Source: CALCNS01 sp937897315
Lineage (GTDB): Bacteria; Bacillota; JAAYKD01
Assembly (NCBI GenBank): GCA_036744005.1
Contig: DAINOJ010000017.1
Coordinates: forward strand, 1-46,469
DNA: 46,469 nt
Direction: 5' to 3'
A program made the position numbers and the translations under genes. The notes under the pieces were generated by a model. The model was not told the DNA's origin. It saw nothing but the letters and a program-made list of their open reading frames with translations, and ran no database searches. Shown here one piece after another: positions 1 through 7,710 of this stretch; positions within the stretch are counted from its first letter, which is position 1, and every line of letters begins with the position of its first letter.

Positions 1-200
1 AGATTCTGGCTTGTGTTTTGAGACCCCTTCAGCTTCCTTTATTGCACAGTAAAGGTCGCCTTCGGTCCCTCGTTTTTTGAATTGACACGGTTTCCTTCAT
101 TTCACAAAAATGAAGGATTGTTCTTCTTCGTCTTTTTCTTTTCGCTGTTTAGTTCTCAAGGATCTGTTGCCTCGCAAAAGGTTATTTTTTGTGAGTGCCT
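1..200 (-). other. rRNA operon leader (5' part of transcript; 16S off-window)
   Basis: This is the transcribed leader of a minus-strand rRNA operon that continues past the left edge. Downstream of a strong promoter (205-233) it holds a boxA-like antitermination element (141-164) and two small hairpins (arms 94-101/109-116 and 36-41/50-55). No protein-coding gene is visible. The 16S start motif is not inside the window, so the assignment rests on promoter strength, boxA and hairpins, which resemble Bacillus rrn leaders. It could instead precede another stable RNA operon. Confidence 0.7.
141..164 (-). promoter_or_regulatory. boxA-like rRNA antitermination element
   Basis: Read on the minus strand the segment contains CCTTGAGAACTAAACAGCG, very close to the CTTTGAAAACTAAACA element in rRNA leaders of Bacillus relatives. 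It lies about 40-60 nt downstream of the promoter -10, as expected for a Nus-factor loading site. This supports an rRNA operon to the left. Confidence 0.7.
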
Positions 201-204
201 TGTA

Positions 205-233
205 ATAATAACACAGCCATTTTTCTTTGTCAA
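205..233 (-). promoter_or_regulatory. Strong sigma-A promoter of rRNA operon
   Basis: On the minus strand a perfect -35 TTGACA (233-228) and a -10 TATTAT (210-205) are separated by exactly 17 bp. The combination of near-consensus boxes and a boxA-like leader just downstream is typical of rrn P2 promoters. It fires leftwards, away from the serine hydrolase gene, whose terminator lies just upstream. Confidence 0.75.
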
Positions 234-242
234 CCACAAATA

Positions 243-290
243 TAAAAAAATAGCCAACCTATTTCGAAATTCTTCCTAAAGGTTGGCTAT
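243..290 (-). terminator. Rho-independent terminator of serine hydrolase gene
   Basis: An 11-bp perfect stem (arms 280-290 and 250-260) is followed on the minus strand by seven T. It sits just past the stop codon of the gene ending at 301 and separates it from the rRNA promoter. Confidence 0.85.
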
Positions 291-300
291 CATCAACTTG

Positions 301-1704
301 TCATTCCACTCTTTGCAACATTCTTGAGCCACGTCGATATGCCCAGGTTTTTCCGTTTCTAATGTATGCCTTTAAAACAACGGCATCTTTACTCTTACCA
401 CCATCTGGTAACATGATAAAATCAGAACCACCACAATGAGTCAAGCGATACTTTAAACCATCAGTAACAAAATGCAATCCATCTTGTTCCGTGAAAATAA
501 TTTCAATTTCCACGTTTTTACCCTCGCGAATGGCAAAGCGACCCGTATAGTAATCCGGAGTAAAAAACTGTGACTGGGTCGGCTTACAAAAAACATGCTC
601 TGTTTCCAAAGGAAGGTTCCATTTGGCATTGAAGAGCGCATTATATGCTGGTGTTGTATTATAACTACCTAAATTCGTCAGTATTGTAACTGCAAATCCT
701 TCATCTTTGATGAAACCCCCTCGAGATGCTACCCCCTTCAGCCCACCGGAGTGATCGCAAACGATACTCTTATGTAGCAAGCGCTTGTTTAAGCCATAAC
801 AATAGGTGCCTTCTTCCGTTGTTTCAAAGCGCAAACCAAACATTCTTTCCGCTACAGTTGTAGGCAAGATTTGTAGGGCTCCCTCTTTCCCGTTTAGTGC
901 CAAGCATCGATAATAACGAACCATGTCCCTAGCAGTGGATTTTACCCATCCACAACCTCTATAGGGGGGAGCTTCATCCCATATTCTAGAGACTTTGATG
1001 TCGCCGTCGACTTTCGAAAACAGCTCGGTTACTGAGGAAATACTTTTTGCTTCCTCTAAGTCAAAGGTAGTATGCTTCATCCCTAAGGGAATAAAAACCC
1101 TCTCGCTTAAGAATTTTTCCAAAGGTTGTTGTGCAACGATATCCACAACCGAAGAGAGAAGCGCATACCCTTCATTTAAATAACTTCTATACTCACCTGG
1201 TTGTCCAAGCAATTTGTAGTTGCCTTCCGCAAGGTACTCAATAATCTCATCAATCGAACCCATCGCGGAAGTCGCTTCTTGCTTCAGTTCCTGGTATTCC
1301 TTCCTCTCCCACGGATCTGGTTCGGTGTGTTGAGCGATGGACCAAGACAAAACCGGCAGTGGGGGAACTCCTGTGGTATGCATTGCCAAATGTTCTAACA
1401 AAATTGCTTCCGGGGGTATACCGGGAATGCTAAACTGAGGAAAGAACTTCCGAACCGGATCTTTCCAAGAAACTTTTCCTTCATGCTCTAAAATGGATAT
1501 TGCAGTGCAAGTCAACGACTTACTCATAGAGGCAATTCCAAAGATGGTTTCTTCGTTGATAGGTTTGTTCTTCTCGGCATCGGCAAATCCATAAACGAAG
1601 GAAATGGTCTCACCACTTGAATCCTGAACAAACACTTGAGCTCCGGGAACATTGCTCTCTTGGAATTCTTTTTGCAGAAACTCAGTTAACTTCTTTTCAT
1701 CCAT
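301..1704 (-). CDS. Serine hydrolase, beta-lactamase/class C family
   Basis: A 467-residue protein of the beta-lactamase-related serine hydrolase family (class C beta-lactamase, DD-carboxypeptidase and esterase relatives). The SxxK catalytic motif is S59-M-S-K62. A Y-L-N stretch near residue 174 matches the YxN motif, and an HSGG stretch near residue 318 matches the third (KTG-equivalent) box. A C-terminal beta-rich domain of about 100 residues follows the catalytic domain, as in many esterase-like members. No signal peptide or membrane segment is visible, so a cytoplasmic peptidase or esterase role is more likely than cell-wall work; the substrate is unknown. It lies downstream of the carboxyltransferase gene but behind that gene's terminator. 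The ATG is preceded by a modest AAAGG site. Confidence 0.85.
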   Translation of the reverse strand: MDEKKLTEFLQKEFQESNVPGAQVFVQDSSGETISFVYGFADAEKNKPINEETIFGIASMSKSLTCTAISILEHEGKVSWKDPVRKFFPQFSIPGIPPEAILLEHLAMHTTGVPPLPVLSWSIAQHTEPDPWERKEYQELKQEATSAMGSIDEIIEYLAEGNYKLLGQPGEYRSYLNEGYALLSSVVDIVAQQPLEKFLSERVFIPLGMKHTTFDLEEAKSISSVTELFSKVDGDIKVSRIWDEAPPYRGCGWVKSTARDMVRYYRCLALNGKEGALQILPTTVAERMFGLRFETTEEGTYCYGLNKRLLHKSIVCDHSGGLKGVASRGGFIKDEGFAVTILTNLGSYNTTPAYNALFNAKWNLPLETEHVFCKPTQSQFFTPDYYTGRFAIREGKNVEIEIIFTEQDGLHFVTDGLKYRLTHCGGSDFIMLPDGGKSKDAVVLKAYIRNGKTWAYRRGSRMLQRVE

Positions 1705-1722
1705 GCTATTCGCCTTTCTTTC

Positions 1723-1760
1723 TAAAAAAGGGCAGATGTATTATTGATACATCTGCCCTA
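1723..1760 (-). terminator. Rho-independent terminator of carboxyltransferase gene
   Basis: A perfect 12-bp stem (1729-1740 with 1748-1759, 7-nt loop) is followed by a T run on the minus strand. It lies between the carboxyltransferase stop and the serine hydrolase start. Confidence 0.9.
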
Positions 1761-1771
1761 AAATCACTATA

Positions 1772-3187
1772 TTATTGGACAGGATATACGCCTTTTTTCC
1801 CGTCTTTTTGATTTTCATCTGCAATAGCGTAGTCCGTACGAGTTTTTCCTGCCATTCTTTCCTTTAGGAACTTTTCTGCTACCGCGGGGAAAGCAACATA
1901 AGATAGTAAGTCTTCGTCATTTTCCATGAGATAGCCGATTTCTTTTCTGGCGGCAGGAAGTCCCGGTTCCAAATCGTCAGCATATCGATGAGTTAAAACA
2001 GGGGCATCCCCAATAATGGATTTTCTGAATGTTTCATCCACCTCACCGGGAGCTTGGCCATATTGCCCTCCCAAATATGCTTTCACTTCGTTAGTGACCA
2101 TTTTATAACGCTGTCCGGAAAGAACATTTAATACGGCTTGTGAACCAACCATTTGGCTGGAAGGAGTCACTAAAGGTGGATATCCTAAATCCGCACGGAC
2201 TCTTGGAACTTCCTCTAGTACAGCCGGTAGTTTATCAATATTGGAACCGAGTTGTTCGGCAAAGTTCGACATCATACCACCAGGAACCTGGTAGGTCAAA
2301 ACATTGGCATCCACTCCACCGACCACATCGTATTTAATGTTGTATTTCTTCAAACTCTTACGAAGATCCGCACTAATCGGATACATTTTTGCTACATCCA
2401 ATCCTGTATCCCACGGAGTATCTTTGAGCATGGCTACCAATGTTTCGGTAGCAGGTTGAGATGTACCCATTGCCAAGGGAGATAACGCCGTGTCAATGAT
2501 ATCGGCACCGGCTTCAACTGCTTTCAAATAAGCAGCACCGGCCATCCCTGAAGTATAATGTGTATGTACTTCCACAGGAACCTGCACTACCTTCTTTATG
2601 TTCGTAACAATTGCTGCTGCTGCAGTGGGGGAAATGATTCCTCCCATATCCTTAATGCAAATAGAGTCTGCTCCCATTTGAACTAATTCTTTGGCAAGCT
2701 TCGCATACATCGCTGCATCGTGAACTGGGCTAGTAGTATACACTACAGAACCTTGTACATGCGCACCTTCTGCTTTTGCAACCCGAATAGAAGTTTCTAG
2801 GTTTCTCAGGTCATTCAAAGCATCAAACACTCGAACGATATCCATACCATTGGCGACCATTCTCTTAATGAACAATTCGATGACATCATCGGGATATGGT
2901 TTGTACCCGAGTAAGTTTTGACCACGAAGTAACATTTGCAGTTTAGTTTTCTTAAAATGTTTTCTAAACGTCCGTAACCTCTCCCATGGGTCTTCATTGA
3001 GGTAACGCAAACAAGAGTCGAAGGTTGCTCCGCCCCAACATTCCACAGAATAAAATCCCACTTCATCCATTGCATCCAACAAAGGAATCATATCATCCAT
3101 TTTTAAACGTGTAGCCATTAAGGATTGATGTCCATCACGCAAGGTGGTATCACAAATTTTAACAGCTCTACTCGTATGTTCTACCAT
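1772..3187 (-). CDS. Biotin-dependent carboxyltransferase subunit (OadA/PycB/5S type)
   Basis: A 471-residue DRE-TIM carboxyltransferase, the subunit that moves CO2 between carboxybiotin and pyruvate/oxaloacetate in pyruvate carboxylase subunit B, oxaloacetate decarboxylase alpha or the transcarboxylase 5S subunit. Visible landmarks are DTTLRDGHQS at 13-22 with metal ligand D13, the lysine K179 in IKDMGG that is carbamylated in the family, and H208/H210 in VHTHYTSG. The protein stops after the conserved PYC/OADA domain: there is no C-terminal biotin carrier domain with the (M)KM lysine, so a separate carrier protein is needed. No biotin carboxylase or membrane decarboxylase genes are adjacent, so the exact reaction cannot be fixed. 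A GGAGG site precedes the ATG. Confidence 0.9.
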   Translation of the reverse strand: MVEHTSRAVKICDTTLRDGHQSLMATRLKMDDMIPLLDAMDEVGFYSVECWGGATFDSCLRYLNEDPWERLRTFRKHFKKTKLQMLLRGQNLLGYKPYPDDVIELFIKRMVANGMDIVRVFDALNDLRNLETSIRVAKAEGAHVQGSVVYTTSPVHDAAMYAKLAKELVQMGADSICIKDMGGIISPTAAAAIVTNIKKVVQVPVEVHTHYTSGMAGAAYLKAVEAGADIIDTALSPLAMGTSQPATETLVAMLKDTPWDTGLDVAKMYPISADLRKSLKKYNIKYDVVGGVDANVLTYQVPGGMMSNFAEQLGSNIDKLPAVLEEVPRVRADLGYPPLVTPSSQMVGSQAVLNVLSGQRYKMVTNEVKAYLGGQYGQAPGEVDETFRKSIIGDAPVLTHRYADDLEPGLPAARKEIGYLMENDEDLLSYVAFPAVAEKFLKERMAGKTRTDYAIADENQKDGKKGVYPVQ

Positions 3188-3229
3188 GTCTTAACCTCCA
3201 CAAATATGATATATCGTTACATTCGTGAT

Positions 3230-3257
3230 ATAATAGAGACGTTCCTTCCCAACTCAA
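3230..3257 (-). promoter_or_regulatory. Possible promoter for carboxyltransferase gene
   Basis: On the minus strand TTGAGT (3257-3252) and TATTAT (3235-3230) are separated by 16 bp, about 43 nt upstream of the ATG at 3187. Both boxes are near consensus, but the region is AT-rich and chance matches are likely. Confidence 0.4.
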
Positions 3258-3390
3258 AAACATTTACCTTCCAACTCGAAACGACTTTTCTAATGATATG
3301 TCACGTTCAATCTTCGTTATATTCACTCGCTTTTTGTAGTACCAGTCAACCTAATATATACAAAATTTGAATGCACCGCAACAAAAAACT

Positions 3391-3431
3391 TTTCGCTTCT
3401 CAAAGGATTTCTTTGCTACATCGCGAAATCC
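3391..3431 (+). promoter_or_regulatory. Mutually exclusive hairpins before Nif3-like gene
   Basis: Two overlapping hairpins can form just upstream of the ribosome binding site: TTTCGC (3391-3396) with GCGAAA (3423-3428), or GGATTTC (3405-3411) with GAAATCC (3425-3431). They share the 3' arm, so only one can form. No clear T run follows. This could be a small attenuator or simply coincidence. Confidence 0.25.
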
Positions 3432-3462
3432 CTAAGAAGAAAAAATGAGGAGGTAGATTGTA

Positions 3463-4290
3463 ATGAAAATGAAAGAAATGCTTCAAGTAGCGCTTGATTT
3501 AAACCAACTTGATGTGATGCCAGAAGACTCGGGTATGATTTACGACAACGGCAAGGATATTAAGCGAGTCATGGCTGGGATTGATATGACTACCGCAGAA
3601 TTGGCCATCGCCAAGCAAACTGGGTTTGACTGTGTCGCGTTGCATCATCCCAATGGTATTACTCACCCAGATATCGGAGAGTTGTTTGGCAGGGATCATA
3701 TGAAGAAACTCATGGAATGCGGAGTACCCATTAACGCAGCTCAGAAACTTGCATTTGCACGCAAAGAAAAGTCGCATCAGGCCACCCATTCACGTAACAG
3801 AGAACAATTTCCCAGCATGGCGAAACTGCTGGATATCAATGCACTAGCACTACACACTCCGGCAGATATGTTGGCTGAGAAGTATGCACAACATGTTCTG
3901 GATCAACTCTTTGCACGCAATCCACGCTGCACAGTACAAGATGTTATGGATGAGTTATTGACCATACGGGAATATAAAGAAGCTTTAAAAGGACAGCAGC
4001 CCGAAGTATGGGTTGGCTCACCAAGCAGCTTTGCTGGAAGAATTTATGTTGAAATGTATGGTGTTGGAGCACCGAGCCTTGAAGAGTATATAGCTTGCTC
4101 CGATGCCGGTATTGGCACTTTCGTTTGTATGCATGCCACCCCGGAAGTAATAGAAGGTATGAAGAAACATAACAAAAGCAACATCATTGTTGCCGGTCAT
4201 ATGGCTAGCGACTCATTAGGATTCAATCAGATTTTATCCATCTGGGAGAAAAACGGGGTTGAAGTCGTACGAGTGTGTGGACTGATTTAA
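3463..4290 (+). CDS. Nif3-like (DUF34) metal-binding protein, divergent
   Basis: A 275-residue soluble protein that I place with the Nif3/DUF34 family of dinuclear metal proteins. The N-terminal half carries ALHHPNG with the H61-H62 pair that provides metal ligands in the family. The C-terminus has AGHMASDSLGFNQI (H246, D250), matching the terminal GH...E motif with Asp in place of the usual Glu. The middle is weakly conserved and helical. The biochemical role of the family is unresolved. It stands alone between divergent and convergent genes, with a strong GAGGAGG site before the ATG and its own terminator. Confidence 0.6.
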   Translation: MKMKEMLQVALDLNQLDVMPEDSGMIYDNGKDIKRVMAGIDMTTAELAIAKQTGFDCVALHHPNGITHPDIGELFGRDHMKKLMECGVPINAAQKLAFARKEKSHQATHSRNREQFPSMAKLLDINALALHTPADMLAEKYAQHVLDQLFARNPRCTVQDVMDELLTIREYKEALKGQQPEVWVGSPSSFAGRIYVEMYGVGAPSLEEYIACSDAGIGTFVCMHATPEVIEGMKKHNKSNIIVAGHMASDSLGFNQILSIWEKNGVEVVRVCGLI

Positions 4291-4300
4291 GATTTAAGAA

Positions 4301-4339
4301 AAAGTGCCAAGATGAGTTTGCCACTCATCTTGGCACTTT
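4301..4339. terminator. Bidirectional terminator between convergent genes
   Basis: A perfect 16-bp stem (4301-4316 with 4324-4339, 7-nt loop). The minus-strand exit has a TTTTTCTT tract and the plus-strand exit is T-rich but weaker, so it can serve both the Nif3-like gene and the Nudix gene. Confidence 0.85.
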
Positions 4340-5002
4340 CTAATTTACCTTTAGCCATTTATCCCATACTTGCGCTGTATAATAAGCGGAACCCGACAAA
4401 CCAATCACCATTTTGTCAGAAGGAGGTATCCCCATTCCTTTCACCACAATACCTTCTTGCTCTGCTTGCTCATACGACATGGGATGAAGTAGACTTGGAA
4501 ATAGATTCTTCGGAACAAAGATGATGGCTGGATTCTCCATAGAAGCTTGAGGTTCTGCTAGAAATTCTGCCCAAAACACAGGTGTAAACCACTTCCGTAA
4601 ATATGGTTCTTGATTCGGTTTTCTAACAATCCACTCACGCTGCCATACGAGAAGTGGAGACACTTCACTATCTGACCATGGGCCTACCATCCATGTAGGG
4701 TCTTGGTTATGTCCCCAATAGAGAGTTTTCTTTGCTGGCGGCTCCATGATGCGGATAGCAGCGGAGGATTCTTCCAACGCTTCCCGTTGAACAGCTTCTA
4801 TAAAACCTTCGTTTCCTTCCAATCCGCCACCGATACCAATACAATGAATGATGGTCTTATTTTCCGATGTTTTCTCCCAGTAGGCAGGTTGGCTTGTCGC
4901 AAAACAATAATATTGCTTCCAAGAAACCATCAGTCCTGTGCTTATTCTGCATTCTGGTGCAGCCATATCTCTCAATGCTTTCACCAATTTTAAGTCCTCC
5001 AT
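4340..5002 (-). CDS. Nudix hydrolase
   Basis: A 220-residue protein with a clear Nudix box at 59-81: G59, five residues, E65, seven residues, then REALEE at 73-78. This is the Mg-binding helix that cleaves nucleoside diphosphates linked to another moiety. The family Gly after the EE is replaced by Ser80. The flanks (long aromatic insert around 95-150, tail to 220) are larger than in a minimal 140-residue MutT and give no substrate hint. Its first 13 bases overlap the end of the upstream cyclase gene, so the two are co-transcribed and probably translationally coupled. Confidence 0.8.
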   Translation of the reverse strand: MEDLKLVKALRDMAAPECRISTGLMVSWKQYYCFATSQPAYWEKTSENKTIIHCIGIGGGLEGNEGFIEAVQREALEESSAAIRIMEPPAKKTLYWGHNQDPTWMVGPWSDSEVSPLLVWQREWIVRKPNQEPYLRKWFTPVFWAEFLAEPQASMENPAIIFVPKNLFPSLLHPMSYEQAEQEGIVVKGMGIPPSDKMVIGLSGSAYYTAQVWDKWLKVN

Positions 5003-5628
5003 TGTGCTACTATCCTAGCTGGTGCACCATCTGCTTCAGTATATAAAAGTGGCAATGCCGTTAGTTGAAACAATGTATCCGGCAAGAGATGGACCTGATT
5101 TAAATTCTCCAAGATCATCAAAGACCCGGACAAAGCAATACGGTGATTGGTTAGACAATTCATTGAATCTATGGAATGTGCATCTACTCCAATGCCCTTT
5201 TTTCTATGTTCCACTAACCAATGGATGATTTCCGTTGAGACTTTGGGAGAATTCTGATCATAAATAGATGTACCCCAATGTTTACCCCAACCACTATCAA
5301 TCAGCAAAAAATCAGCTTCCAACAGAGCGGGTAATCTGCGAAGCAGTTCTTCCGAATGGATTGATTCTAGTTCTGCCAAACCATGAATTCTTAGCACAAT
5401 ACCCGTGCCAAAAAAGCGATCCAGAGGCAAATCATCCAAAAAGCTACCTTCTTCAAGCACATGTCGTTGCGAATCGATATGTGTACCATGATGCGAATAC
5501 AAAGTTAGTCTCTTCTCTGCAAATGAGTCTGTCTTCACATGATGTATATCTTCGATAACAGGTTTTGGCGTACCAGGGTAAACATTGATGTTGCTATGTA
5601 ACCGATGCGTCAAATCTAAATAGTTCAA
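4990..5628 (-). CDS. Cyclase family protein (kynurenine formamidase-like)
   Basis: A 212-residue metal-dependent hydrolase of the cyclase/kynurenine formamidase family (PF04199). The signature HxGTHxDxPxH appears as H46-H-G-T-H50-I-D52-S-Q54-R-H56: all metal-binding His and Asp residues are present, but the usual Pro is Gln54. Typical substrates are N-formylkynurenine or small amides and lactones; no tryptophan-degradation neighbours are present, so the substrate is open. The start is a TTG (5628-5626) rather than ATG, supported by a GGAGGGG site six bases upstream. First gene of a two-gene unit with the Nudix hydrolase. Confidence 0.85.
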   Translation of the reverse strand: MNYLDLTHRLHSNINVYPGTPKPVIEDIHHVKTDSFAEKRLTLYSHHGTHIDSQRHVLEEGSFLDDLPLDRFFGTGIVLRIHGLAELESIHSEELLRRLPALLEADFLLIDSGWGKHWGTSIYDQNSPKVSTEIIHWLVEHRKKGIGVDAHSIDSMNCLTNHRIALSGSLMILENLNQVHLLPDTLFQLTALPLLYTEADGAPARIVAQWRT

Positions 5629-5644
5629 AGACTCCCCTCCAAAT

Positions 5645-5677
5645 AAAAAGGAGACTACAGGTGTAATCTCCTTTTTT
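5645..5677 (-). terminator. Terminator of amidohydrolase gene
   Basis: A roughly 10-bp GC-containing stem (arms 5666-5657 side and 5650-5659 side, one G-U pair) flanked by A and T tracts, lying between the amidohydrolase stop at 5682 and the cyclase start. Confidence 0.75.
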
Positions 5678-5681
5678 CTAA

Positions 5682-6842
5682 TTATCCGATGACGATCTCA
5701 CCATTCACGATAACAGTTGTCGGTTTTGCACCATTGTCAAAGGGATGCTTGTTCCAAATGACAACGTCCGCATCTTTGCCAATCGCTAATGAGCCAACAC
5801 GATCTTCAACGCCTATGATTTCAGCAGCATTGATGGTAATCGCTTTCATTGCTTCGATTTCATCCATACCCTCTGCAACTGCCATACCTGCCATGAGCGG
5901 TAAGCTTTCTAACGGAACTACAGGGCTATCGGTACAGATTGCAACTTTAACACCTGCTTTTGATAGAGCTCCTGGAGTCGCAAAACCCTTTTCCTTCAAC
6001 TCAAATTTTGTTCTATGCCCAAAGCTAGGACCTACAACAGCGGGTAGTTTCCATTCTGCTATTTTATCCGCGATAAGGTGTCCTTCAGTACAATGTTCTA
6101 GGGTGATTTTTACGCCAAATTCCTTAGCGATACGGATAGAGGTAAAGATATCGTCTGCTCGATGAGCATGTGCTTTTAAAGGAATTTCTCCTTTTAATAC
6201 AGGAATCAGCGATTCATGTTGCAAGTTGCGATCTGGTGCAGCTTTCCCTTCTTTGACAGCATCTTCTACTTTTTTCATGTAATTGCCGGCAGCAACTAAG
6301 GCTTCTCTCATCACGGCAGCTGTGCCCATTCGGGTAGAAGGCATTTTCTTCTGGCCACTGTACACGCGTTTCGGATTTTCACCAAAAGCACATTTCATGG
6401 CAATGGGATCTTTGATAATCATGTCATCAACACAATCTCCATGAAGTTTGCAGGCAAAAAAAGTACCTCCCAATACATTGGCCGATCCCGGTCCGGTTGC
6501 CGCTGTGATCACACCACCGGCTAAGGCTTCTTTTACAGTACGGTCCATGGGATTAAAGCCGTCGATTCCACGCACTTGAGATGTATTGGGGCTGATTGCC
6601 TCGTTCACATCGGATCCTTCAAAACCAATAGAGTCTTCGATCATACCAATATGACAGTGTGCATCAATGAGGCCAGGAGTAACGATGTGATTTTTCGCAT
6701 TGATGACTTTGGCACCTTCGGGCACTTGGACACTCGCTCCAATTTCCTTAATCTTTCCATTCACCAATAGAATATCACCTTTGATAATCCCTAACTCGGT
6801 CATGGTATAGATTTTTGCATTCTTAATGACTATGGTTTGCAT
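5682..6842 (-). CDS. Imidazolonepropionase-like amidohydrolase
   Basis: A 386-residue metal-dependent amidohydrolase, cytoplasmic. The small N-terminal beta domain ends at the hallmark LIDAHCHIG (H62, H64). Further ligand candidates follow in order: the HAHRADD segment near 224, LEHCTEGH near 248, and the late Asp in CTDSPV near 309. The C-terminal return of the beta domain (IGKDADVVIW, NGEIVIG) is intact, so the gene is full length. Members hydrolyse cyclic amides, ureido compounds or dipeptides; the sequence alone does not say which. Strong AAGGAGG site; monocistronic, with terminator downstream and a divergent gene upstream. Confidence 0.85.
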   Translation of the reverse strand: MQTIVIKNAKIYTMTELGIIKGDILLVNGKIKEIGASVQVPEGAKVINAKNHIVTPGLIDAHCHIGMIEDSIGFEGSDVNEAISPNTSQVRGIDGFNPMDRTVKEALAGGVITAATGPGSANVLGGTFFACKLHGDCVDDMIIKDPIAMKCAFGENPKRVYSGQKKMPSTRMGTAAVMREALVAAGNYMKKVEDAVKEGKAAPDRNLQHESLIPVLKGEIPLKAHAHRADDIFTSIRIAKEFGVKITLEHCTEGHLIADKIAEWKLPAVVGPSFGHRTKFELKEKGFATPGALSKAGVKVAICTDSPVVPLESLPLMAGMAVAEGMDEIEAMKAITINAAEIIGVEDRVGSLAIGKDADVVIWNKHPFDNGAKPTTVIVNGEIVIG

Positions 6843-6889
6843 TCATGTTCCTCCTTATTGTTTGTTTCATTTTTTATTTTCTCAAAGGA

Positions 6890-6930
6890 CTGCCTAAACT
6901 CCTTCTTCTTGACAAATACAAACTAGGCAG
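6890..6930. repeat. Inverted repeat in divergent intergenic region
   Basis: CTGCCTA (6890-6896) and TAGGCAG (6924-6930) form a 7-bp inverted repeat spaced by 27 bp. A TTGACA lies inside it at 6909-6914. It sits between divergent amidohydrolase and acyltransferase genes, so it could be an operator. No regulator gene is next to it. Confidence 0.35.
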
Positions 6931-7006
6931 GATTTTTTATTTAGAAATAGAATTTTGTTAAGGTAGAAATGAAATCGGTAACGAGTCAAGTAAGGAGAAC
7001 CATCTC

Positions 7007-7699
7007 ATGAAAGAGAATCCCCCTCGCATTCACGAAATTGATATTCTGCGTGGGCTGGCTGTCACAGCGATGATTTATTATCATCTTATATATGACTTAG
7101 TGTTTTTCTATGGAAAACCATTTGATTTGAATCATCTGTCTTTAAGATTAGCCGCTCTTGCTGCTCCTGCTTTTTTTGTATTGGCAGGCATCAGTACTCA
7201 TTTTAGCAAGAATATTCTAAGAAGAGCGTTAAGGATTGGGGGAGCTGCCCTCATGGTTACCATATTCACATACCTTCAGAATCCAGATTATTTCGTCCTT
7301 TTTGGCACATTACACTTTTTATCGGTCACCATGTTCTTATCTTACTTCTTTATACATTTATCCAATGGAATCTTACTCCTCATGGCTTTTATTAGTTGGG
7401 GAGCAGGTGCTTTTTTTTCGTCCGTTTCGACGAACATAACTTGGCTATTTCCCTTTGGTATAACCTACCCCGGATTTAGGAGTAGCGATTATTATCCGAT
7501 TTTCCCTTATGTTGCTTACACCCTAATCGGAATTTTCTTGGGTAGATGGCTTTATGTAAGCAAAAAATCCCTTTTCCCCCAATTACATTTTCCCTTATTA
7601 CAGTGGATGGGCAGAAATTCCCTCTTATTATACTTGCTTCATCAACCAATCCTCTTAGCTCTTTTGTGGATAATCCATCGTTACACTTCGTTGATATGA
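7007..7699 (+). CDS. DUF1624/heparan-alpha-glucosaminide acetyltransferase-like membrane protein
   Basis: A 230-residue polytopic membrane protein, about seven predicted hydrophobic segments. The N-terminus RIHEIDILRGLAVTAMIYYH is typical of the DUF1624/HGSNAT and YeiB-like families: a conserved R..EID..RG lead, then the first membrane helix and an early His. The C-terminus has RNSLLLYLLHQPI, the second conserved His motif of these acyltransferase-like proteins. The substrate is unknown. First gene of an operon with the M24 peptidase (11-nt gap). The ATG has an AAGGAG site. Confidence 0.75.
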   Translation: MKENPPRIHEIDILRGLAVTAMIYYHLIYDLVFFYGKPFDLNHLSLRLAALAAPAFFVLAGISTHFSKNILRRALRIGGAALMVTIFTYLQNPDYFVLFGTLHFLSVTMFLSYFFIHLSNGILLLMAFISWGAGAFFSSVSTNITWLFPFGITYPGFRSSDYYPIFPYVAYTLIGIFLGRWLYVSKKSLFPQLHFPLLQWMGRNSLLLYLLHQPILLALLWIIHRYTSLI

Positions 7700-7710
7700 A
7701 AGGAGATACT

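Noticed and set aside
82..279. 65-codon plus-strand reading frame
   Set aside because: It is antisense to the rRNA leader, promoter and terminator, has a low-complexity Phe-rich product and no ribosome binding site.
3188..3462. T-box or other known riboswitch in the divergent gap
   Set aside because: No T-box core sequence or known aptamer core could be found.
5689..6165. 158-codon reading frame opposite the amidohydrolase gene
   Set aside because: Antisense to a clearly real gene, no recognisable motif or ribosome site; an artefact of codon usage.
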